A stretch of 64,000 bases of DNA from Sclerodactyla briareus. Taxonomy: Eukaryota; Echinodermata; Holothuroidea; Dendrochirotida; Sclerodactylidae. Made by a program: the position numbers and the translations under genes. The stretch covers positions 124,001 through 188,000 of the forward strand of contig JAODTK010003499.1 in NCBI GenBank assembly GCA_026419785.1. The letters run 5' to 3'. The notes beneath the pieces were generated by a model, which was not told where the DNA came from, ran no database searches, and saw only the letters and a list, made by a program, of their open reading frames with translations. Positions 41,101-48,075 of this stretch are shown here, piece by piece. How positions within the stretch are numbered: the stretch's first letter is position 1; each line of letters opens with the position of its first letter.

Positions 41101-44100
41101 ATGTGTTCCTGCAACAACTCCCAGTGACCTTTCCTGATGTGGTATATATTTCAGGAGCAGGGTGTAACCCATCTAGGGTACATTTTTTATAAAAACGGTC
41201 ACGTCATCCAAGGTCGTTCAAGGTCAATTTGAGGTCAAAAACTAGTTTTTTGGCCATAACATGGGAACAAAAGTCGCTAAAGGTTGGGCGGTGTGCCATT
41301 GGATCCACTCTTGACCTCCATCTGTGTGACCTTTGACCTCAATTTGACCTTTTCCATGTTCTTGGCCGAATCAAATTTTCGTGGCCATTTTTGGATCTCA
41401 AAAGACTTTCTGATCGAAATGGACCATAATTTGACCCCATGTGACCTTTGTGCATGAACTTCAGAGGTCAAAGTTTTCCATTAAATTAAGTCAGTTAGGA
41501 TGTTTCTAGTTGATTTGTCATGATGGTGATTTTTAGAATCAGCGGTCAAACTACCCCTGTTAATGAGGTCAAAAGGTCAAAGGTCCAATGTCGAATGAAT
41601 GTGCCTATTTTTGAGTTACAGGGCAAAGAATTAAAACTGTCAAGTTTTGGAAATGTGACAGAGCTTCGTGTTCTGATAGACGAAACCAAACTCCCGTCTC
41701 AATCGGTGCATTGGTTCTCATTACAAGGGGTCAAAGGTTGGCCTTTTGATCACCTTTTTTGGCACTAGCTAGGCAGTATACTTTGGGATTCAAATGCTTT
41801 GTCGCTGGTGCAATCTCATCGAGATTAAAATTTATCATGAAAAAACTGACTGTCATCAAACACGAAAAAGGTCATTCAAGGTCAACAAACTGCCGAATCA
41901 TAACATTTTCTGCATAACTTCTAGTGACTGTGTGTTGCGAATTATGGCCTGAAAATTTTTTGGGAAATGCTGCATATTATCAAGAGTACCATTTTTCATA
42001 ACAGAATGCGTCCATGTCATCAAAAGGTCATTCAAGGGTCCCAACCGATTGACCAAAAACTGTCAAATAATAACATTTCCTACACCAGCACCTCTAGAGA
42101 CTGGTATGCTACCTATTTAAGATGGTACGACTTGGGGAACTCTAGCTTACATGCTGAAGCTGACAACACGATTATTTAAGCATGCTATTCTAACAAGCTG
42201 TTGTCAGAACTATCTCTATTTTGGAGTTTTTACACTCCTGTTCAACCTGTGGTATTTTATTTTCCTTCATCTTAACTAGTATTCCTATGTGTAACAGACA
42301 GAGATTTCAATTATTCAAAACCTGCCTTGAGGCCTTGGCATTACCTTGAGGCCTACTTGTCCACTTACTGCCTGTCATCACCTCTTCTGGCCCCCTACAC
42401 TGACCATCAATTATAAACAACACATCATCTGACGGCCAGGAAAACTGTGCTGAATTTATATAACTGGAGTCTCTCTCTCTAAAGCAGTGTTAAATTACCC
42501 TATCTTACTGTACCCCAGTCATCTATGCACTACGGGACCAGGACTTCACCTAATTAGGGAGGTTGGAATAGCCTTTCCCCAAGAAATTTAAGCCACTAAA
42601 ATGAGAAATTACTTCAATTTTGCTGAAAACTACTGGTTTCCCAATGATTGGATTGTTTCAGGAGCTTTGGTCAGTGGCATGGCCTGCATTCCATTATGGG
42701 AATACGCCCTTTTGAGGGTGAGGGCAGGGCAGCCCTCGAGAAAATGTAATTCTTAAAGACTTTGCCGGGCTGAAGCCAGGGGCAAGTCAATGAGTCATGT
42801 TGCAGAAACGTATCACAAGATAAAGTTGGTATTATACCCAATCCCCCCTCCCGCCCTCCGGCAGCCTCCCCCAGAGACCCCCTCCTTTTTCTGTGATGCT
42901 CAACTGATGGTCTGAAGCGATTTTGGAAACCAGAATAATTGTTATATTTATTTGCATGGTTTATTCCAAATTCCTATTTTGCATGCTTTATTTAGTTTAT
43001 TCGATTTTTCAATGAGTTTGATTGGTATGGGCTACCTTAGTCCCCCAAAATGGTAACTTGACTTGAGTCACTGGGGGTTAATACAGTGGTGTTTTACCTA
43101 ATTGCATCCATTCAGTCAATGTTTCAATTTTGTTGGACATCCCATAAATGTATTGAGTTGTGGTACGACTATTGGTCCTGAGACATCTAAAGTGAGAAAA
43201 TTGGTCCATGGAAGTTGAATATTGTGTCTAATTCACATAATTTATTCACATTTTCCCAAAACTTATACTCCTTCATAGACGACATCTTCTATGAATCAGT
43301 CCCTTACGAATTGGAAATTGGTCACTGGATTCGGCAGGGTTTCTGTTAAATGCTAATACCCAAAGCAACACATGGAATGGCCTGTAATTTTTTGCATGGT
43401 GACTATAGAAGAGTCACTGATCGCGCAACCAGGCGAGACACTGGGGGTGATCGCCTTGTCTGTACTTGTATCGGCGCCTCTGATTTTACCAATAGAATTT
43501 TTGATATTTTAGCGAGTCTGTGAGCGGCATACTGAAGAGGGGTGGGGGCACTTTGGAGGGACAAAGACTTGAGTTCGGAAGCTGTAATGTCTGATAACCC
43601 CGCTGGAGGTGTTAGAGGGGCGCATTGGGAAATTTTCAAAATTAAAGTGCTCTAAAAAAGGCATTTTCTGGTATTTTGATATATTGATGCACCAACCGTA
43701 TCATTTTTGCATTTTCCCGCCAAGATATTTGTTCTATTATGTTTCGGAATGGCGAGGGCCCCCTCTGATGGATCCACCCCACATACAGATATACCCTGAC
43801 CCTGGCCCTTTCCCCCTCCTGCTCGGCCGGTCTTCTGAGGCACATGCACGTAGGTCTTGTGCTCCAAAATTGACATGATACTTTATCTGTCTTCAAAACC
43901 TTGTGCCATGATAGCACCATGTACATATATCTGTGACGGATTTGGCTGTTTCTTCCTCGAATCCAGTCACATAGTGCCAAACTGCGCAGAACACATCCTT
44001 GCATGGGGGGCATCATTTCAGATTGGGTGTCCATGCAACATAACCTAATTAAATGCATAGACAAGCCTGTAGGCTATTCTTCATATAAACCTAATTTGGA

Positions 44101-46406
44101 TGAATCAGTACGTTGCTTTAAGTGCTAGATCTGTGTGTGAATGGTAATATTGGCTGGCTATGTTGCAGCCGCGGGCCCTAACATTTAGTAGCATTCCTGC
44201 AATGCAGGCATGTCATTAGTGTGTCAACCTTCATGTCATTGGATTAATATTTATTGGAGCCCAAGCGTAAATTTCCTGTCCCTCGTCCTGCTTTTTTTCC
44301 GTCAAATTTTTCTTTTTGTTATTATGCGATACATGAACAGGATATTAAAAAGGTTTAGTACCAGGACCTCAGTGGGGCATTTTCCCTGAAATAATTGAAA
44401 TAATTTCTGGGATTTTCTTTGTTCTAATGGCCATGAATGGTGTCCCCAGGGTTTTTCCATTAAGTAGAAAGTTCATTCCTCCAACTACAGAACATGGCTC
44501 AGTCTCATGTTTGTAGACTTCTATCAAATTTATCAGCCTATCATCTTGTATTACTATAACTATGATGATGAGGATGATCATTATACTGATCATTATATTA
44601 TGTTGTTGTTGCTTATTAGGAGTGGATAAAGTATAGTTTTACAATATGCTGGTCGTTATGAAATATTAATATTATGAGGGTAAATATCATCTCCTCATTA
44701 AGGCCTCGAATATATTAGTTAGGCGTAGCTAGTAGGGCCTATTGATATTGAAACAACATAGCCTGATGTGTCGGGAATTCGTGCTTTTCATCAGCCACAA
44801 GGTGAACATTATCTGATTCCTTTATTATACCAGTACTTCGTATAGTAAACGACTAGTCCAAATATGTTACAGAAGAGCATCAATGTTTGTAGGCCTCAGG
44901 AAAAAATTCCAGCCAGTTTTACATGTAGCCTATTTATGAAAATATTTCCCAACGAGGGAATATATATATAGGCAGGCTCATAGATATAGGCGAGTCCTGT
45001 TTTACATTCACAATACGAAGGCACCGTTTTAAAATTATTCATCATTTTTATTATATCCAGTTCACTGGCAAGTTGTATCATTTCTTGACTATGTCGACTA
45101 GTTCCATGGGATATTTATTGGCAAACGATAAATAGAATTAAAACCAATGGCATCAAACATATCAAAGCTCTTTTGAATTATGTTTTTTCCATATTTCACC
45201 GGCGCAATCTAATTCAAAGAAGGCTAGGCCAGTCAGGACTGGAGTTTTCCTTTTTTATTAGTCCAGGCAGTCAGGGTATAAGGCATAATTTAGTAATTGC
45301 TTTGTAACAGAGGCTGGTGTATATTTTGATATGATGGAATATGCTCAATGTCTCCTAAAATCATACTAGCGAGTGAGCACGTGTTACTATAGCTCCGCCA
45401 ACACATTGTAACACCATAGGCTAGGAAACTACGTACATGAAATTTTTCCCATAGTGAATTCTGCTAATCAAACTTCTAGACAATTTTTCCTCCTCGCCAG
45501 ACTGCATATTCTGATCCAGGTGACTTTATAATAAGTATCCAGGTGCTAGTGCGGTACCCCCAGCCAGAAGCTTGTACAAGTTGACCACCAGTAAAAACAT
45601 GGCAACAAGTCAATGTTGTCCGGGCATCCCAAATACTGTCGGCGTGCAACAAAAAAAATTAGCTTTATTGGGTGACAGCACATGTACAACAATATCGGAC
45701 ACAATTTCTGCTTCTGAAAAATTGTGCCTGATTATTTGTCATGTGGCCCGACTTTTCACAACAGAGAATGAGGCATTAACACATTGCAAACAAAAATTGG
45801 GCCAAGGGAGGGATGCGGGACAAGTCTTTTGTTTTTAATGAGCTCCACTGTGGCCATCCCGGGATGGAGAAGGTACTTCCATTAGTGTTGCAGACCGAAT
45901 CGAAGTGGCCCCTCCTAGCTTTCGGGAATCCCCATCCCATATCCATGACTCGTCAAGATTGAGGACTCGTCCCAAAAAACTTTCAAACAAGCCTCGGATT
46001 TGGAGTAAGGAAAAGCCAAAATTCTACAGCGCACCGTTTTTTTCCAAGCTACCAGATTGCCATGCTCCGGGCACAGATTGTGAACTTATCATAAGTAAAA
46101 TAGAGCTGTGTGTGGGGGGTGCTTATGGGAGAGATGTGCTGTTCAGAATGAATTAGTATTTACTTGTACTGAATCTGTCCAGTCAGAATCAAAAGGGAAG
46201 CAACTCAATTCAAGTATTCAATTCAAATCAAACCTTAAGAAATCGTAGCTTCCTCTATTCTTTGGTACATTTTCACTAATGTGTGCTGAGGGAGAATTGA
46301 TCACACAAGCCCGATAATTTACATTATTTCATTCTGTTCTCACTTTTTGCAGGCTTTCTTTGAACATTCCCCTGAGGTAGACGCTCAGATGACAGTGGAT
46401 GGATGA
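11022..46406 (+). CDS. DNPEP: Aspartyl aminopeptidase (M18), 14 exons found
   Basis: This gene encodes aspartyl aminopeptidase, a cytosolic dizinc M18 metallopeptidase that removes N-terminal Asp or Glu from peptides and assembles as a dodecamer. Exons lie at 11022-11111, 13822-13910, 15496-15609, 18906-19031, 19962-20081, 22948-23015, 27307-27414, 28630-28706, 30675-30755, 31493-31643, 33257-33296, 34574-34675, 36521-36659 and 46353-46406. In order they give [11 protein letters not shown], the [10 protein letters not shown] segment before the zinc-binding His, [16 protein letters not shown] (zinc Asp), LLFDNEE (catalytic and zinc Glu), [26 protein letters not shown] and MHSIRE (zinc His). 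The found exons total 1359 nt, about 453 codons, against roughly 475-485 residues for animal relatives. A microexon of about 29 nt, encoding the residues between CCVTG and AFFEH, was not found. Single-base indels break the frame in exons 1-6, near the exon 7/8 junction and in exon 10. Retained introns exclude a processed pseudogene. Identification is firm; the integrity of the 5' half is not. Confidence 0.93.
11476..13645 (-). mobile_element. 5'-truncated non-LTR retrotransposon, RT fragment
   Basis: On the minus strand, in 5' to 3' order: [18 protein letters not shown] (about 13560-13640), a GLDEISARL-like motif (about 13110-13150), RT palm pieces including [18 protein letters not shown] and [10 protein letters not shown] (about 12790-13000), a [14 protein letters not shown] block (about 12585-12640), the catalytic box reduced to Cys-Asp-Asp-Thr (about 12530-12546), [12 protein letters not shown] (about 12050-12090) and the C-terminal KEWNELP (about 11765-11790). 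Several frameshifts and stops make it inactive. It ends in poly(A) followed by AAT repeats (T-tract at 11481-11499 on +), as in CR1/L2-type elements. It lies in DNPEP intron 1, antisense to the gene. Confidence 0.88.
13822..13910 (+). CDS. DNPEP: DNPEP exon 2 (frame-damaged)
   Basis: This exon lies between CATTCACAG and a GTTAAG donor. Read across several one-base shifts it gives pieces of the conserved block from the AECRNRLLQAGFSEL region: Cys-Lys-Asn, then LLQ, GFQ and a Leu-Arg-Glu-Arg-Asp stretch. At least three or four indels are needed to keep one frame, more than in any downstream exon. It begins only about 175 bp beyond the 5' end of the - strand retroelement in intron 1. Confidence 0.65.
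14330..14480. repeat. G-tract/C-tract element
   Basis: GGGGCGTAAATCTG with a G9 tract is followed about 120 bp later by ACCCCCCCGG. The opening resembles the GGCGTAGATCGAGGG at 59258. It is probably a short non-autonomous transposon end. Confidence 0.45.
14820..15310. repeat. Degenerate tandem repeat, TTGTGAACAC family
   Basis: Repeated motifs TCCTATTG, CTTGTGAACACGATAA, GTCCAGAATGG, GGGGAGTACAGG and GTCAAGGTCA recur at intervals of roughly 90-100 bp. The same CCTTGTGAACAC..AAGTCCAGAATG block recurs near 35490-35525, so this is a dispersed family. Confidence 0.55.
15496..15609 (+). CDS. DNPEP: DNPEP exon 3 with PGNGFS motif
   Basis: The acceptor is TTGTTCTAG and the donor AG|GTAAGC. The pieces YFVT, then [19 protein letters not shown] and VVGA, then PCLR match the M18 segment ending AHTDSPCLR, which holds the first zinc-ligand histidine. 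One base appears inserted after the YFVT codons. The His codon has lost a base (GCTCTACAG where GCTCATACAG is expected), and an extra G a few bases later restores the frame. As written, the metal-binding His is missing. Confidence 0.85.
16100..17203. repeat. 44-bp minisatellite, first part
   Basis: The unit is approximately GTTGCATCAGTAACAAGG then GTGGTGTCCTGTATATTACA then AGAGTA. About 25 copies; those before 16550 are more diverged. Almost every copy differs by one-base gains or losses. The array continues at 18246 after a retroelement fragment. Confidence 0.93.
17204..18243 (-). mobile_element. CR1/L2-like RT C-terminal fragment in minisatellite
   Basis: Minus-strand pieces in order: [20 protein letters not shown] (about 17850-17905), [13 protein letters not shown] (about 17715-17755), [14 protein letters not shown] (about 17640-17680), [16 protein letters not shown] (about 17565-17610), [15 protein letters not shown] and [15 protein letters not shown] (about 17370-17475). 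These are the hallmark C-terminal motifs of non-LTR reverse transcriptases. Stops and frameshifts show it is dead, and only the 3' part is present. It interrupts the 44-bp array. Confidence 0.87.
18246..18450. repeat. 44-bp minisatellite, resumed
   Basis: GTTGCATCAGTAACAAGGGT and its successors continue the array of 16100-17203 in the same orientation for about four or five copies before fading. Confidence 0.88.
18906..19031 (+). CDS. DNPEP: DNPEP exon 4 (VKPNLRRR ... AGRVLMK)
   Basis: The acceptor is TTCAG and the donor AAG|GTATCA. The exon is 126 nt, exactly the 42 codons that human DNPEP has for this block. It opens [13 protein letters not shown], and shifted frames then give VECYGGG, HTW, DRDLT and AGRVLMK. 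About four single-base insertions or deletions cancel over the exon length, so both ends are in frame while the middle is scrambled and contains a false TGA. Confidence 0.85.
19962..20081 (+). CDS. DNPEP: DNPEP exon 5 (RPVLR ... [10 protein letters not shown])
   Basis: The acceptor is CTCTCCAG and the donor GAGAT|GTGAGT. The 3' part reads [11 protein letters not shown] cleanly. Further 5', shifted frames give ADSRISHH, then RPVLR, VPN and HL, matching the family segment SGRLEQ..RPILRIPHLAIHL. At least three indels are needed. The His of the LAIHL motif, which contributes to the active site in the family, is encoded by a CAC still present at about 20031. Confidence 0.8.
20082..22947. other. 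DNPEP intron 5; overlapping unassigned frames
   Basis: It holds frames of 125 codons (20989-21366, +), 161 codons (21462-21947, +) and 114 codons (21363-21707, -). None resembles a known family, none has convincing splice borders, and lengths of this order are expected by chance in AT-rich DNA. Confidence 0.5.
22948..23015 (+). CDS. DNPEP: DNPEP exon 6 (VPILAT-like, ARDEMER)
   Basis: The exon follows TGTGGTTCAG and ends before GTACGG. It reads [19 protein letters not shown], corresponding to the variable linker that follows LVPILAT in the family. The start GTACCAATATGGCG fits Val-Pro-Ile-Leu-Ala if one T of ATATTGGCG has been lost. The two residues usually found between the previous exon's ETEM and VPIL (His-Leu) are absent, so the exact 5' border is uncertain. 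Confidence 0.78.
24318..25955. repeat. 34-bp minisatellite in DNPEP intron 6
   Basis: The unit is approximately ACATCATACTGTGTTGAG then TACATAGAGGACCTTC. About 45 copies with frequent single-base indels. A T18 run near 25586 breaks one copy. Copies after about 25780 are more diverged. Confidence 0.94.
26930..27012. repeat. Two outlying 34-bp minisatellite copies
   Basis: Two degenerate units (GTACTGAGTATATGCAGGGC and GTGTTGAGTATATAAGTGGC) lie about 1 kb beyond the main array, separated from it by unrelated sequence. Confidence 0.8.
27307..27414 (+). CDS. DNPEP: DNPEP exon 7 (HHPLFVK ... LCLADTQPA)
   Basis: The acceptor is TTCCCAG. The exon is an uninterrupted 36-codon frame starting [16 protein letters not shown] and ending [10 protein letters not shown], a strong match to the M18 middle region. 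The donor as written is CCAGCA|GTGAGT, which leaves the next exon one base out of phase. CCAGCAG|GTGAGT, one G longer, would be a better donor and would restore the frame. Confidence 0.95.
28630..28706 (+). CDS. DNPEP: DNPEP exon 8 (zinc Asp, SPRLDN)
   Basis: The acceptor is TTGGCCCGCAG and the donor GAG|GTCAGT. With one preceding G it reads [17 protein letters not shown] then QVNCFCALE. The Asp of RLDN is the residue that bridges the two metals in the M18 family. The length is 77 nt, and the missing first base is discussed under exon 7. Confidence 0.95.
28793..28862 (+). repeat. Weak tRNA-like SINE head
   Basis: GGCTAAGTGGTCAGAGCAT resembles an A box region and CTGTTGAACCC a degraded B box, at tRNA spacing. 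No complete cloverleaf can be drawn. Confidence 0.35.
30005..30072 (+). repeat. tRNA-derived sequence (SINE head)
   Basis: TGGCCAAGTGG is an exact eukaryotic A box and GGTCGAATTCC a near-perfect B box about 33 bp on, with an ATGCTTTGCAAGCA anticodon-like hairpin between. Acceptor stem ends do not pair, so this is a tRNA-derived repeat rather than a working tRNA gene. Confidence 0.6.
30675..30755 (+). CDS. DNPEP: DNPEP exon 9 (catalytic DNEE)
   Basis: The acceptor is CAACAG and the donor GAG|GTGAGA. The 27 intact codons begin [15 protein letters not shown] and end MMLLFDNEE. The two Glu are the general base and a zinc ligand in M18 enzymes. Phases on both sides agree with exons 8 and 10. A tRNA-like SINE head begins only about 25 bp after the donor. 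Confidence 0.96.
30779..31060 (+). mobile_element. tRNA-derived SINE in DNPEP intron 9
   Basis: The head GCGGATTAGCTCAGTCAGCA carries an A box and GAGTTCTCATTCC a degraded B box at tRNA spacing. A non-tRNA body follows (TGTTGACTTGCGTTAAAGT, then GCGGTCGGGTGG, then TGTGATGTATG) until about 31060. It starts about 25 bp after the exon 9 donor. Confidence 0.7.
31301..31367. repeat. 20-bp repeat of C-tract plus A-tract, three copies
   Basis: ATGTTGCCCCCCCCAAAAAA occurs twice exactly and once as ATGTACCCCCCCCCAAAAAA, followed by a final ATGTTG. It lies in DNPEP intron 9, about 125 bp before the exon 10 acceptor. Confidence 0.95.
31493..31643 (+). CDS. DNPEP: DNPEP exon 10 (GSESAQGA ... [12 protein letters not shown])
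   Basis: The acceptor is ATCCTCAG and the donor CAG|GTATGT. It begins [10 protein letters not shown] and, after one missing base near 31520-31523, continues [20 protein letters not shown] and later [13 protein letters not shown]. The SAD Asp is a zinc ligand in the family. Without the missing base the frame hits TGA at 31529. The exon is 151 nt; 152 nt would fit the phase of exon 11. Confidence 0.93.
31690..32290. repeat. Degenerate tandem repeat in intron 10
   Basis: Blocks such as GCAACTTCTGCGCTCCTACA, GTAGCTTCTACTCCTACAGA and GTTGCCTCTTTCACAGG, each followed by GAAT..ATGAT..ATGAAAGT and later GGTCAATTTCA, recur at intervals of about 130-270 bp. The CTTCTCCTACA..TTGATG theme is shared with the array at 51440-53115. 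Confidence 0.6.
33257..33296 (+). CDS. DNPEP: DNPEP exon 11 (short, SDKHEDNHK)
   Basis: A 40-nt exon lies between TTTTTGCAG and GTATGT. Joined to the AG left by exon 10 it reads [14 protein letters not shown], matching the family's LDKHEENHRPLFHKG loop. It ends in phase 0, as exon 12 needs. Its GG before GPVLK replaces the usual Lys-Gly. Confidence 0.93.
34574..34675 (+). CDS. DNPEP: DNPEP exon 12 ([15 protein letters not shown])
   Basis: The acceptor is CACCTGCAG and the donor CAG|GTATGT. The 34 intact codons begin [20 protein letters not shown] and end EKADVPLQ. This is the conserved beta-strand and helix before the last metal-site segment. No damage is seen. Confidence 0.96.
35243..35325. 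repeat. AT dinucleotide tract with palindromes
   Basis: Alternating TA runs with TATATAGATATATA-type palindromes, able to form long cruciforms. Confidence 0.9.
35440..35760. repeat. Second copy of the TTGTGAACAC repeat
   Basis: ACATTGTGAACACAATATAA and GTCCAGAATGCT match the block at 14915-14940; TTGTACTCCCC and GTCAATTAAG follow. It lies in DNPEP intron 12. Confidence 0.5.
36521..36659 (+). CDS. DNPEP: DNPEP exon 13 (zinc His, MHSIRE)
   Basis: The acceptor is TTGATTGCAG. It begins [20 protein letters not shown] and ends [20 protein letters not shown] with one extra base. The His of MHSIRE is the last zinc ligand of M18 enzymes, and [10 protein letters not shown] matches the substrate-pocket segment. 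The donor is taken as CTG|GTATTT, because the frame beyond it no longer matches the family. Confidence 0.95.
36951..37010. repeat. CTGT/CCTG microsatellite
   Basis: GTCTGTCTGTCTGT changes to CCTGCCTGTCTGCCTGCCTG and then a CT run. Confidence 0.9.
38241..38690 (-). mobile_element. GC-rich tRNA-derived SINE, antisense
   Basis: On the minus strand TGGCCGAAAGTGTGG (A box region) precedes GGTTCGAGAC (B box, + positions 38341-38350). The neighbouring block at 38400-38690 is far richer in G+C than the intron around it. No protein is encoded. The boundary on each side is approximate. Confidence 0.5.
39960..43450. mobile_element. Composite element, copy 1, with internal array
   Basis: The left part (about 39980-40260: CACTATGGCGTGTGTGAGTG, GGGTAGCATCGGGGGT, TGGTTTGGCACATAGAGGC) matches 47900-48075 and 50195-50510. 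The right part (about 43063-43450, ending TCGCGCAACCAGGCGAGACAC) matches 50882-51270. Between them copy 1 has a 940-bp tandem duplication and about 1 kb of other sequence, whereas copy 3 has an unrelated 130-bp array. Conserved ends with variable internal arrays and no transposase suggest a non-autonomous element, possibly Helitron-like. Confidence 0.6.
40250..42060. repeat. 940-bp tandem duplication rich in AGGTCA
   Basis: TTGGCCATAACATGGGAAC at 40311 recurs at 41250, and GAGTTACAGGGCAAAG at 40671 recurs at 41613, an offset of about 940 bp. A third partial unit starts near 41870. AGGTCA half-sites are dense, for example AGGTCAAAAGGTCA at 41566-41579 (two-base spacing) and TTCAAGGTCAA at several places. 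Confidence 0.85.
43451..46352. other. Rest of DNPEP intron 13, no recognised feature
   Basis: There are open frames of up to 140 codons (43642-44064, -) but no recognisable family. A short exon of DNPEP must lie somewhere between 36660 and 46352. I searched by eye for a 29-nt segment encoding a VLQ...LFK-like sequence with AG and GT borders and found none. Confidence 0.4.
46353..46406 (+). CDS. DNPEP: DNPEP last exon (C-terminus and stop)
   Basis: The acceptor is TTTTTGCAG. It reads [17 protein letters not shown] followed by TGA, matching the family C-terminus (FFE..P.....VD). The preceding exon ends in phase 1 but this one needs phase 0, so a short exon must lie between them. The intron gap of 9.7 kb is filled with repeats. 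No AATAAA is obvious close downstream. Confidence 0.88.
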   Translation, partial: AFFEHSPEVDAQMTVDG

Positions 46407-47899
46407 ACTTCCTGATCAGTAATATCAAGGTTGCCACAAGGTTGCCAAATGGAAATTTTTGCTACAGTATAGGATATCTTGTAGCTTGGCATACATTGCA
46501 TCTATCCATATTGCTGACTGATCATCGATTTCTCGAATACAATGTCTGTTGTGGTGCTTGGATTCCACCGTGAATTCAAATACCTTCATATCATTCTTTC
46601 ATCCTATCTTCTTCGCAGTAGTAAGTGCTAGTGAAATTCTAACGACAGATTTCTTTTTCATTTCAATTGAGGTATTTCCCTGCTAACCTACATTATCTAC
46701 AGTGTAATTCAATTGACCTTCTTGATAATTTTGAGAAGGCTAATATATCAGCCCTATAAGAACGAATGTATCAGTCCGAACCTGACATTATGTGACCTCT
46801 ATGAATGAGGAGTTGAGAGTCTTCAAAGTTTGTGCATGTCATTGCATGGAATTGAGAAATCATGAATCCTGCATTATAAAAGATGTAGTATTTACACATC
46901 AGGTTCACTTTGAAAATATTGGTCTTGGAGAGGATTGCTGTAGAACATGGGTCCCAACTTTCCTCCCCTATATCTCTTTGCCTTTTGCTTGAAGTCGTTC
47001 CCCTTATGAAATACATTATGATTGAAGGTTGATAGGTGGGGAAATTCGAGAAAGGGTTTGAAATTGCTATGATTATTGATTATTGCTAGGATTACCTTTG
47101 TATACATTTTTTTCTCCTCGAAATCTTGAAAGTTTTCCCCCCTTGGGGAATATATCCCCCTGGTTAGGAACAACTGCTGTAGAGTGGAGTGGGTTTGACA
47201 TTACTCTGTGAGGTAGACACAGAACTTCTGAAGTTTTACATATTTATTTTCGTTATACCCCTGTCGTCAATTTGGAACTTTGTAAAAACAGGAAGTGAAT
47301 GTTCTTCCCTAATTTTTTTCTAACTCTTTCTTTCATCTTCATTTACTGTATTGTACTTAGTCACATAGTAGATTATCCTACTTTCTCGAGGGGAATGAAC
47401 CTTCTCATGTTGCTGCATTGTAGACTATGACAACATTCCGGTTGTTTGTGACCTCGCTGCAAATGTTTGTTTCAAGGACCATTCTGGTTCGTGCTTGGCA
47501 CTATTCATTTATTATGTCCGTCGGCCAAGTTGAGGCCTCTGTTCCATTCTCCCGAGGCTTGCCAGAATGTTTTTTCTCTCTACCTAGCTTCCCCAGGGTG
47601 CCATCAGGTAATTACATACGTTGCTCTTGCCAGAATACAGTTTTTGGCCGAAAGCAAGATTTGAATCTCTGTTAATTGGCAGCTATTTCCTGAGCATCAG
47701 TATTTTGAACTGAGGGTTGGCAATGTCTTCTTATTTCCATCCTGTGACCAAGAAGGGAGGGGGTGAGGAAGGGGGGGGGGAATGGTGAAAAAGGAGTGTG
47801 GGGTCTTGTCACCCTGAAAGCACCTACCTCCTAATCCCCCCCCCCATGCACTTGCATTTTTTGTCCTCGCCTGAAATGAAAATTCAGGAGGTTTAGGTC
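46407..47899. other. DNPEP 3' flank, no recognised gene
   Basis: It probably starts with the 3' UTR. No clear AATAAA is seen close to the stop. It contains G8 and C8 tracts at about 47775-47855. The short open frames look like chance. Confidence 0.4.
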
Positions 47900-48075
47900 A
47901 CTATGGCTTGTGTGGTGTGTGTTTTGTGTGGTGTGTGTTGTGTGTGTTGTCCTCCTCGTTAGCAGATATCTTTCAAACGGTGATCAATTGTGACAAAATA
48001 TTCAGGGTAGCATCGGGGGTTGGGTGAACACAACCTTTATATTTTGGGCACAAAAGTCACTATTGAGTAAGGTAA
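47900..48075. mobile_element. Composite element, copy 2, left end only
   Basis: CACTATGGCTTGTGTGGTGT, CAGATATCTTTCAAACGG, ATTCAGGGTAGCATCGGGGG and TTTTGGGCACAAAAGTCAC align with 39981-40130. Only the left end is present. Confidence 0.7.

Noticed and set aside
43642..44064. 140-codon - strand frame
   Set aside because: No family match; a second overlapping frame on the same strand suggests chance.
11022..46406. DNPEP as a processed pseudogene
   Set aside because: Thirteen introns with mostly canonical borders are retained, and the 3' exons are clean.
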